NCBI GenBank assembly: GCA_020091685.1 | Contig: CM034606.1 | Coordinates: 17,376,695-17,440,694 of the forward strand | DNA: 64,000 nucleotides | Direction of reading: 5' to 3' | Source: Lutjanus erythropterus | Lineage: Eukaryota > Chordata > Actinopteri > Lutjaniformes > Lutjanidae | Shown: positions 25,601-33,740 of the stretch, piece by piece | Position numbering within the stretch: position 1 is the first letter of the stretch | Layout of the letters: every line of letters begins with the position of its first letter | Notes under the pieces: model-generated | What the model saw: only the letters and a program-made list of their open reading frames with translations | Databases searched by the model: none | What the model was told of the DNA's origin: nothing | Translations under genes and position numbers: made by a program

Positions 25601-28600
25601 CTTTGTTTAATCCATACAAAAAAAAAACAAAGCATAAAAACAACAATTCACTGTTTGTCAAGGGGTTATGTGCCAGTTCTATAACCTCCTGTAAAATTGC
25701 AGCTTCTTGTTCATGCACTTTGGTTTTTGCTTGAATTAAACAAGCAAGCAAGATACTGTATATTTGTGTTGATTAGTCATCTTAGAGGTGCTGGTTGGAT
25801 TTTTTTTTACCATAAGAGAGAGCCAGGCTGGCTGTTTCCTGTTCCCAGCCTTTCTCTTTATTTATATGATAAATCAATAGTGGCTGTAGATTCATATTTA
25901 ATGAGAGTGGTTTCAATCTTATCTATCTCTTATCTCAATTCTTATCTGTCTCTCCATCAGAAAGTGAATAACTGTATTTTCCAAAATGTTAAGCTTTTGC
26001 TTTTGGGAATTTGTATTACTAGACTAAAATGCTGTCCACACCAAGAACTGTAACTATAAAAAATAAAGTTCTAAAATCATTCTAACTCAAGCGGACCTTG
26101 GAGTCCGGACCACAGCTTTATAGTTGTGGTGTGGACTCCAGCAACCACTTGAGTTAGGATGATTTTAGAACTGTATTTTTTATAATTACAGATATAGTTC
26201 TTAGTGTGGACAACTTTTTATACTCTTAAAGGTCCAGTGTGTAAGATTTACAGGGATCTATTGGCAGAATATGGCAGAAATGGAATAGAATACTCAGAAG
26301 TGTTTTCTGCTTTTATAGATGCATAATCACCCAAAATAAGATTGGATGTGATTTTTTCGAAGTTAGCCTAATTTGTGTGCTTAGGACTTTTTATTTTCTA
26401 TTTCCTGTGGTGTCGATAGAGGTATTGGTTATCCTTTTTTATAGTGGTATTGTACTAAAGTGTAAAATTCTGGTATTGTGAAAACTTGCAGGTTCTCCTA
26501 CAAGCTTGGAAGGGGAAGGTGATACAACATGTTTGCAGTCTGCAAGCTCACTGCTAGATGCCACTGTGCTTTTGTGCTTTTTTTTTGTCCTTAACCTACT
26601 TTTCTCTTTCTGTGTCTCAGGGATAACCATCCCCACTCAGGACATCCTTTACAATGCTCTAGGGACTCTGATCAAGGAGCGCAAAATTTACCATACAGGC
26701 GAGGGCTACTTCATCGTCACGCCTCAAACCTATTTCATTACCAACAACATGGTCCGAGAGAAGAATTGGTGGACTTCTGGTTCAGCAGACGACCCTCCAT
26801 CACCTCCTCCTATTACTTACCTGTTGAGCAACGATGCCTGTGTTGAGACCACTCAAACGCTGCCAGTGGCACACTGCAAATCTTGCAGCTGCTTCAGCCC
26901 ACTCCAGACTTCCACTAATATCGCTTCCACTACTGTAACAGCCACCGTCCCTCCCTCCACTGTCCCAGACCAGCAGTCAGTCTCTGTTTCCATAAGTGAG
27001 TGCACAGGCAAGAGCTTAAAGTGGCCCCGACCGTTAGATCACAAGCCCACAGTTCAGCATCAGTCCACTTCCACAGCGGCAGATTGTCAGGCAAGTGAGA
27101 TCAGCAAAACTACAGCCACTACTAACGCCACTGGCCGCAAAGAAAAAGACAAACCAGGGAGGAAGTTTGGCCTTAGTTTGTTCCGGAGGAATGGAGGTAA
27201 AAAAGAGAAGCCAAAGAAAGAGTATGCATCATTTTCAGGCCAGTTCCCTCCAGAGGAGTGGCCAGTGAGAGATGAGGACGACCTGAACAACTTACCCCGT
27301 GACCTGGAGCATGCTATCATCAAACGCATCAACCCTGAACTGACCGTGGACAATTTGACTCGCCACACGGTCTTAATGAAGAAGCTGGAGGAGAGAAGGG
27401 AGAGAGGGATAGACAGGATGTTGGACAGAAGTCTGGATAAAGACGATAGGGGAGTGGACAAGGGAATGTCTACTGAAATCCTAACATTCTCAAAACCCAG
27501 GCATCATCACTCTTCTAAGGCAGGGAAAAGATCTGCTCAGAAGACCTCTCGCAGCAAGAGGAGGGTCCATTCCTCCAGAGAGAAGCAGAGGGAAAAGGAA
27601 AAGGAGAGGGTTAAGAGTAAGGCCCCCATATGTACGGATGATTATCCAGAGGGGGAGGATTTGATCCCTGCTCGGCTCAGAGTGGAAATCCCTGTTGATG
27701 AACCAGATCAAGTGGAAGAAGGTGGAGCTGTTGAGGGAAAATCCCTTTATAAGAAACGCATTGAAAACCCTTTCCAGACTCATCCAATTAAAGAAGCTGA
27801 GTCTGTTATTCCCCCCACTATCAACAGAGAGCAAAGAAGACGAGAGGCGAAAGAAGGCAAGGCTTCAGGGCCAGGGAGGAAGGAACGATCAAGTCACCGC
27901 TCCAAATCATGGGACCCGCATCGGGCCAAAGTGATTGCAGCAGATGGAGAGCATGCAGGGAAATCCCCTACATCTGAGGACCGGTACAACTGTGTCCACG
28001 AGATGGACATTACTCCTGATCGTCTGCTCCAAGCTGACGTAAAGCTCAACAGAGAGCTGCCACTGGACTACAGTTCAGCCTATCCACAGAGCAGTACGCT
28101 GCGGATAGACGACAAGATCCGACATCAGAGGGAGGGAAACATCAAGGAGAGCTGGGAGGTAGAGGGCAAAAATGGGCGTTTTCAGGAAGCAGAGTACAAC
28201 AGTGTACCAGATCACAGCCAAACTATAGATGACGGCCTCTCTCACACCCAACAATACTCAAATACTAATGCCATTCTCCCTACACATCCCTATGAGCCTG
28301 TCATAAACCACTCATATGACCAAACTCTGCCCTGGCCCAAGCCCTCCTTGCAGCGCAAACACTCCCTCAGAGTCTCCAACCCACAAAGGGATGATATTCA
28401 TAGGCCTGATGAGCTCTCTTCACACCAGCAGGCCTGTGAAAATACAGCCACCCAGGAACGACAGGAGATAAGACCGGTCACTAATAGAGAGAAAAGGACA
28501 GTGAACCAGGGAGAGAGGCTGGAACTGATAGCGGACAGCACTCCCTCAACAACAGACACTGATCGCTTCATTGAAGACGACTACAGGCTCTATCAGACAA

Positions 28601-30432
28601 CAGATGAGCAGGAAGATGAGGATGCCTGCAGCTCCTTGTGTCTGAATGAGGAGGAGATTATTGATGCTGCAAATGTGTACCGAACAGGTGTAGCAGACCA
28701 CCGTGGCCACCAGTTGGTTTACAATAACTGTGAATCTGATTTGCAATACCAGGGACCCAGCAATCAATATTATAATTCCAGCTTTCACCAACCACAAGTT
28801 GCCTTGATGCAAACTTCAAAGGACAGCACTTTCAAAGAGCTCATTCCCCCAGTAACCCAGAGGGAAGTTTCCCTCAGCCCCACCAGACCCGGAGACACAA
28901 GCTGGAGACTCCTTCAACACCATCAGAGGACTAGATCACCAGGGGCCCAAAGTGAGTCCAGCCCCAGGCAAGGCACATTGATCCAGGGGGAAAGACGGCA
29001 TGAGGTCAACCTTGATCTGGATTTCCCTGAACCATCTGAAGTTGCAGACAGTAGCATCTTTGACTACTGCCAGACCAGCGAGATAGAATCAGACACAGAG
29101 ACTGTTCGTAAGTCAGCTAATGAGGGTGATGGAGAATCTGCTCACTGGGTGCCTGAAGTGGAGGGTGTGCAGGAGGATGGGTTTGATGAGATGGGTATTC
29201 CTCACACCCACAGAGCTGTTCTGAGTGTGCCCAGCGGAGCCAGAGGGGCAGAAAATGGAGAAGCAGTGGAAATGGGAGAGAACCAAAGCATCACAGGAGA
29301 CAGTGGCATAGATTCTCCTCGGTGAGTGCCTCTCTTTGTAGTTGTTCATATCAGCTGAAATAAGATACTGTTATTGTGTTTCCATTTCATTGTAGTTCAG
29401 TTTGAGATCAGGGGTGTCTTGTCAAAACCATTGAAGTTACTGAAAGTTAGACAGCTAACACAGACTGAGAATAAAGAACAGGTTTTATGAAATAAAAAAA
29501 GCTCCACAACCAATAGAGAAATGCACCAGTCCCTTAGCCCAGATGCACATTCTCTTCAGGCCTTTGTTTTGACAAGTTTTCAGACTTTAGGGCAGTTTCA
29601 GTAACATGAACAGAACCTGTGCTCCATGGTGTACGATATCCAGGTAGAAACTGGGCCACTGGTTATCTTTTTACCCACCGTCTGTATGACCAATGATTGA
29701 ATGACATTTCCACCTTATTATTTGTGTTTACAATCTCTGAACTGTTTGAGTTTTGCTTTTGCAAATGCACTGGACCAGTAGGAAAACTGGTCTCTGCATC
29801 CTCGCAGTGGTCTGATTGAGGAACCAGACCTTTAGGTGTGAACCGTTACCACCGCTCACATCTTATCTTGCCAACTGTGACTCTATCCCTCTATATTCTG
29901 GAAGAGACAGGCAAAATAAACACTGTACTGAGGTTAGTTAACCTCTGGGTTACGTGTCCGTGGTTGGCCTTGCTCCCAATTTGTGTTTTTTCCTTTAAAG
30001 TAAACTAAAGCTGAGCAAACACCTTGTGGCCAATTATAGCATCCAGTATTTGGACAGAAGGGAGTCATTTTGATAATTATGTGTAATTGCTGTGCAGCAC
30101 TTAAATCCTCATGTTATAATCAAAGAGGAAGAAAAGACTTCTTTTCTGGCATTGAACTCGCTATGCACCCTGGTATGTGGGTGGACAGATATAGCGCATG
30201 AACACGTCACCTTGTTCAAATGGCATATTTATAGATTGATATGAACCTCATTCATGCTCCACCCTTTTCACCTTACAGAACTCGTGTCAGTCTGGCCTCC
30301 AGCAACACTGTCATTCTGGAGGGTCTCAAGAGAAGAGGCTTTTTACAGAACCTGGAGAAACTGCATTCAAAGAGCAACGCCATTCGACCGCAGAGCTCAC
30401 TGCTGCAGCTAACTCCTGTCATGAACGTATAG
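4279..30432 (+). CDS. stox1: Storkhead box protein 1 (stox1), complete, four exons
   Basis: Coding exons are 4279-4609, 25259-25411, 26621-29321 and 30279-30432; they join in frame to 3339 nt, or 1112 residues. STOX1 is a winged-helix DNA-binding protein of the forkhead-related stork-head family, acting in nucleus and cytoplasm. The winged-helix region runs from about residue 111 to 205, with the family signature around [21 protein letters not shown] second conserved block ([14 protein letters not shown]) begins near residue 370, and basic patches lie near 350-365. The C-terminus carries GDSGIDSPR, then [11 protein letters not shown] and a final LTPVMNV, as in vertebrate STOX1. The N-terminal exon ([29 protein letters not shown]) matches STOX1 and not STOX2. 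Human STOX1 is 989 residues, so the linker in exon 3 is longer here. The paralogue STOX2 is the only realistic alternative and fits worse. Confidence 0.93.
5043..5065 (+). repeat. Poly-T run, 23 bases
   Basis: Uninterrupted T tract. It could be the tail of a minus-strand retroposed element, but no body next to it is recognisable. Confidence 0.9.
5325..5790. repeat. Dispersed repeat region with a perfect internal hairpin
   Basis: The 5325-5420 part resembles 480-560 (gatagt, agaagcagagacgagcacca versus aagtagaaaggagtaccagc). The region includes the 23-bp perfect inverted repeat at 5590-5612 and 5635-5657, and the right arm with its flank (ataataacacaaac) resembles 7140-7160. No protein is encoded. 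Confidence 0.4.
5590..5657. repeat. Perfect 23-bp inverted repeat, 22-base loop
   Basis: The left arm tgtgttattatgtgacttct continues to tg at 5612. The right arm at 5635-5657 is its exact reverse complement. The transcript of either strand would fold into a long unbroken stem. Confidence 0.9.
6880..7240. repeat. Dispersed repeat copy (shared with 560-725)
   Basis: The block around 6972-7025 matches 627-690 closely. The later part (acacaataacacaaactaac) is similar to the right arm of the 5590-5657 hairpin. This suggests one family present three times within 7 kb. Confidence 0.4.
8650..8930 (+). repeat. Teleost 'atgaaattccctcaaggtg' dispersed repeat
   Basis: Contains ttaagtttgatgaaattccctcaaggtg, then gacagacggatggacaaccc and a trailing atacaatata. 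This 3' signature is one I know from abundant fish interspersed repeats. The 5' boundary is uncertain. Confidence 0.5.
9251..9342 (-). repeat. 'tttgacatttt' repeat fragment, minus strand
   Basis: The reverse complement reads tgacattttttcaaaaatatgc and then ttagatgagaagattgatac, the same ordered blocks as at 350-438. It is a truncated copy in the opposite orientation. Confidence 0.55.
10385..11076. mobile_element. Non-autonomous hAT (Tol2-like ends) with perfect 8-bp target duplication
   Basis: The element proper is 10393-11068 (676 bp). It starts CAGTGTTGGAAAAAGCATTC and ends GATTCCTCCACTG, so both ends read CAGTG inward. It is flanked on both sides by CTTTTAGC (10385-10392 and 11069-11076), an exact 8-bp duplication as made by hAT transposases. 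Inside are typical words: ctccactacaagtacataag near the left and gtacaagaacctcaaatttgtacttaag near the right. There is no transposase frame, so it is non-autonomous and was mobilised in trans. Confidence 0.8.
12889..13145 (+). repeat. Dispersed 'aacgattattttcat...tcagaaaatggtgaaaaatg' repeat, copy 1
   Basis: Ordered blocks include aaaacgattattttcatagt, atgtcagaaaatggtgaaaa, cccaaagcccaagatgacat, aacccaaagatattcagttt and agtaaagaaaccagaaatta. The same series appears at 59330-59545 and, reversed, at 61822-62075. It is a well-populated fish repeat family with no coding content. Confidence 0.7.
17976..18300 (+). repeat. Composite of fish dispersed repeats
   Basis: The start, tttaaaggttcagtgtgtaa, is the terminus of the family seen at 26229 and 59838-60128. 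The remainder carries caccaaattctatggcaatc, tgttgagatattttagtctg and gattgacattgccatccc, a signature I know from another common teleost repeat. One element has probably inserted into or next to the other. Confidence 0.5.
19170..19520. repeat. Imperfect foldback (inverted) repeat
   Basis: The left arm contains ccaccatgttggtcctggag and ttctggataaaaagcactat...catttatttct. The reverse complement of the right arm contains gccacttcactggtcctgac and tctggataaaaaaaacactg...gtttatttct in the same order. The arms meet near 19310-19330. This is probably an old foldback MITE; no coding content. Confidence 0.5.
23197..23880. other. Unassigned part of stox1 intron 1
   Basis: AT-rich DNA with short A and T runs. 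No repeat family or coding segment is recognisable here. Confidence 0.4.
25236..25253 (+). repeat. TG microsatellite in the stox1 exon 2 acceptor
   Basis: About nine TG units form much of the tract just before the cag acceptor at 25256-25258. Length variation here could affect exon 2 recognition, since UG repeats near splice sites can bind splicing factors. Confidence 0.8.
25259..25411 (+). CDS. stox1: stox1 coding exon 2
   Basis: Flanked by tttcag and the donor gtaatc. It encodes about 51 residues ([20 protein letters not shown]...), the first half of the winged-helix region, and joins exons 1 and 3 in phase 1 at both ends. Confidence 0.92.
25434..25690 (+). repeat. 'aaggaatagtttgacatttt' dispersed repeat, longest copy
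   Basis: It opens ttaaaggaatagtttgacat 22 bases after exon 2. It continues with accctggctctgtccaaagg, taacaaaatccacctaccag, tgtttaatccatacaaa and ggggttatgtgccagttcta, in the order I know from a very common teleost repeat. Internal deletions are evident. Confidence 0.75.
26031..26214. mobile_element. Foldback MITE, about 80-bp arms
   Basis: The left arm (26031-26106) runs gctgtccacaccaagaactg...ctaaaatcattctaactcaa...gagtcc. The right arm (26133-26214) reversed runs gttgtccacactaagaacta...ctaaaatcatcctaactcaa...ggagtcc. The loop itself pairs (ccacag...gttgtgg). The whole 184 bp can fold into one imperfect hairpin. No coding capacity and no clear target duplication. Confidence 0.75.
26229..26425 (+). 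repeat. Partial copy of the 'taaaggtccagtgtgtaagattta' element
   Basis: It begins taaaggtccagtgtgtaaga and follows with gggatctattggcagaatat, matching the reverse complement of the right end of the 59838-60128 element. The other terminus is missing or too diverged to see. Confidence 0.65.
26621..29321 (+). CDS. stox1: stox1 coding exon 3 (large)
   Basis: Starts after tgtgtctcag and ends before gtgagt. It encodes residues 162-1062: the rest of the winged helix, the [12 protein letters not shown] block, a long low-complexity linker rich in charged residues and serine, and GDSGIDSPR at the end. The open frame also extends upstream into the intron (from 26506), but that part is not coding because the splice acceptor and exon 2 phase define the join. 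Confidence 0.95.
29322..30278 (+). other. stox1: stox1 intron 3
   Basis: 957 bases between donor gtgagt and acceptor ccttacag. Nothing else recognisable was seen in it. Confidence 0.85.
30279..30432 (+). CDS. stox1: stox1 coding exon 4 (terminal)
   Basis: Encodes the last 50 residues, [20 protein letters not shown] onwards, ending LTPVMNV and tag. The motif after the GIDSPR junction is conserved in STOX1 of other vertebrates. Confidence 0.92.
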
Positions 30433-30880
30433 CAGGCTTGAGTCCTTTGCTGAAGCTTTGTGATTGAAGTATGAAAAGGCCAAAGCCAAGTGTAAACCAA
30501 CCATGTGCTTGAATCTCCAGTGCTATGCAACTGCTTTGTCAGAAACTTATCCAATGAAGATGGTGCACGCTTTGTTGCCTACTTCCACATATATTACAAC
30601 AGGGGTCTGTGTACAGATGTACAGTACATATATATATTTTTTCTCTTTGTAAATAATTTTAAATGTAATATGCTATGATTTATCCATTCACTTCCTTGTG
30701 TCCTGTACGTGCTGATAATGCATGGTGTATCAACAGCATTTCTGATATAAATGTACAGTTTTCTCTCTATAGGCCTCATTGGTTAAAATGTTCATGACAG
30801 CATTAACAACTCCTAGCGTTTCCTTTTTTTTCCCCTCTCCTGTAGAAATTAAAATAAAAATTGTATATGTCAACCAAGGT
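30433..30880 (+). terminator. stox1: stox1 3' UTR and polyadenylation signal
   Basis: A canonical AATAAA lies at 30853-30858, about 420 bases after the stop, followed by a T/G-rich stretch (gtgtctttctttt). Cleavage is expected near 30875. Confidence 0.65.
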
Positions 30881-31919
30881 GTCTTTCTTTTCATAATATT
30901 GCTCCATATAAAACATTTACTATTAGTGGATTAGTGTATGCAATGACCCTACTGTCATGCAAAAAGTCAGATTTATTATCCTGGGTGTCCACATGTATCA
31001 GCAAGTTAAATGTAAGACTTTTTAAAGCCACAGTTCAATTAAATTTAAGGTCAATAATGCAATAATAATACATTTTTACTGATTTTATCCAATTGTTGAA
31101 CTACACTTTATTAGTTAAGGCTATTGTTTAATATAACTGTCAGATTTAATTAAAAAAAACCCAACAACATACAGCTGGACAGTTTACCAAGTTTAGTTTG
31201 GTGTATCTGTTGGTGGGAGATCCCTGGATATTTGCACCAGCTTTAAGTACTATCTCTAATGTAAATATCAGTGATGTAAACCAGACAGTGCTCTGCACCC
31301 GGAGAGCTGATAAGCCTCATTATTTGTGAAGGTTTCAGTAATGGTGGATCCCATCCTTGAGTGTCCAGGCAATTAAAGTCTGACCTCCAGCTGTGAAGGA
31401 ATGTAAACCAGTGCAGCGTATGCGAGTGTGGGAAGGTAGGTAGTTTCCTGACATTATGTTGATTTGTTTTTACACAGCTCACAGGACATTCCCAAGAGCT
31501 TTCCCCCTGCAGACTGAATCACACCTTTAACTCATCTGTACTGACTGGTTATTTTGGTGAGATTCCAGTTTAAGACTTTAATGTTCCAGCTGTAGGAAGG
31601 ATAAAAGTCCCATAAAGTTTGATGTAAAACACCGTAGAGCATTAGTGCCTGCCCCACATCTGGAGCCTCCTGTTTGAGCTGGTGAAGAGCGACACCTTGT
31701 GGATAAGATTGGGAAGTACAAGGATCAGGGTACTCTGTTGTTCAGTCGGTGACAGATTAGCATTGCTCATGTCATTATTCATAATTATGCACCAGTCATG
31801 TTATTTATTAAGGAGGATCTTAACTTATCATAATGAATAATAGACTGATGAGACTTTTTAGCTGTGAGGTTTAATATTTTCCCGATTTCATAGCCATACT
31901 CCATTGATTCAACACCACA
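30881..31919. other. Gap between convergent genes
   Basis: About 1 kb between the stox1 polyadenylation site (plus strand) and the presumed end of the zinc-finger transcript (minus strand). No gene or clear repeat was seen. Confidence 0.5.
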
Positions 31920-33740
31920 AGAGAGTCAACAACCTTTATTTATCCATATATGTGCCACTCAGAAATTGGGAAGGTGTTACAGGATTTGCCCTTAAGAGAA
32001 GCCTATATGGATAATTTACAATTTCTTTCTACAATGAGGCCATTGACAAAAAATGAAGGGGGGAAAAAATAAAGACAATATGGTCGTAACAGTGTAAACG
32101 CATGGTAATATACATGAAAGCAAAAAGCAATAGGTATCAGTGACATCAAATTAAAATGTAGGGTAAGTTAGTATGAATAAGAACAAAAGACTCCTGAAAA
32201 CCCTAACTTTTTTCTCAAATAACAGCTCGGCATACATTTCTACATAGCATGCAATAAGGCACCTATCTAACACAAGGAAGAAACCTATGCTACAGTTTGA
32301 AGCACAATTGTTATTCCAAATAAAAAAAGAAAATATTGCTCACCATGTTCACTCCCATAAAAACTGTATATCTCTCATTCCCTTTCATATAACCCAAGCC
32401 ATATCTAAAAAAATACATCAGTTTGTAAAAGATATTTTACACAGAACAGTAAATAGAGCGCAATCCATTGGAATTCGGAAAAATCTTTAAGTCTTGTAAA
32501 AGTGAGATTTTCTCGTGTAATCTTTTTAGTATACACAACCTTTTTTTTTTTTTTTAGATCAAATTGTGACAGTTTGCAGATCAACATGAGTAAGAGTTAC
32601 CTATAATTCTATACACAGGTAATTGAATTAGTCTCCAAAGCAATAATAAACAAAGTGTGATGTTGCATTTTGTGTACATTTGGTGCGTGAGTACAGAGGA
32701 AACTGCACAGTAAATAATTAGGACACAGGTCATGTTTCTAATATGCTACCCAGTAGGTTTTTATTTTCTATTATGCATTTCCTAGTGGCTAAATTGCATG
32801 TCATAATAGAATCAGGGAGTCAGCCAGTATTGCTCTCTGTACAGTCTATGCAGCAGTGCTAACCCATCGCAGACATACAAGAAAACAACCTTATAAATAT
32901 ACAAGATGGCTCATGTCCGATGGAGCCCAAAATTCAAGAACAAGCTGCATGAGAACACCTGCAACATGTTTTATCTCCAACACTTAAAACAAATTAAAGT
33001 CAGAAGGAAAAAAAGGTGGAGACAAAGTGGATCTTACTATCAAAAATGTAATCTTTTGGAACAGCACACTAGTCACCTATACATATATATATAAAAGAAA
33101 ATCAGTAAGTATTTACATTGGATTTTAGATGTTTGCTTCACAAGGGTTATGATGGGTGAAAGAAATAACTATTTAAATTGAGACAACAGTTCTCGTTCAC
33201 CAATTGTGTTGGTAGTCTTGAATAAAGTTGCAGCTGAAAAGCGCATGTGCCCACCTGAAGGTAGATAAACTCAATTCTTCTATCAAAAAGACTAACCAGA
33301 GAGGGTGAAGCATAGTATCTCCAGGTAACAATTTTATCATGTAGATCTTCAAATCACATTTTTTTTTCTTTAAAAGTGTTCAAAAGAGGTCCTGGAGCAA
33401 GTGAAGCACAATCACAAACAAGAACAGAGACTCCTTCACAATCTATTATTATACCCTCTTCATACTGAGCACAAAGTCCCAGGTTCAGCTCTGAATTATA
33501 GGTTACAAAGTCTTTCAGGACAAGCCATTTCCTTTTGAAGACTTGAGTGTTACTATCCATTTATTCTCAACTGCTGCACTTCAACGTAGTAATGTGCGGA
33601 CCTGACCACTTTAGTCTATAGAAGTTGGCCTGATGTTTCCTGTGGTGTGGTGATATCAATGTTGGGACCATTGGTAGAACAGAAACAGGGAGGAGCAGAG
33701 ATGTTTGCGCTTGCATGAGACAGCATGTGGGAAAATGTGT
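31920..33740 (-). other. Probable 3' UTR of the zinc-finger gene
   Basis: On the minus strand the first good AATAAA after the stop is the complement of 31935-31940 (tttatt), preceded by 1.8 kb of AT-rich unspliced-looking sequence with no coding frame. I infer a long 3' UTR. An earlier, weaker signal cannot be ruled out. Confidence 0.4.

Noticed and set aside
26506..26620. Extra N-terminal residues for stox1 exon 3 (an open frame from 26506)
   Set aside because: This stretch includes the polypyrimidine tract and tgtctcag acceptor. Joining exon 2 at 26621 restores the conserved PGITIP sequence in frame.
27087..29349. Minus-strand open frames within stox1 exon 3
   Set aside because: Antisense shadows of a long coding exon with no domain of their own.
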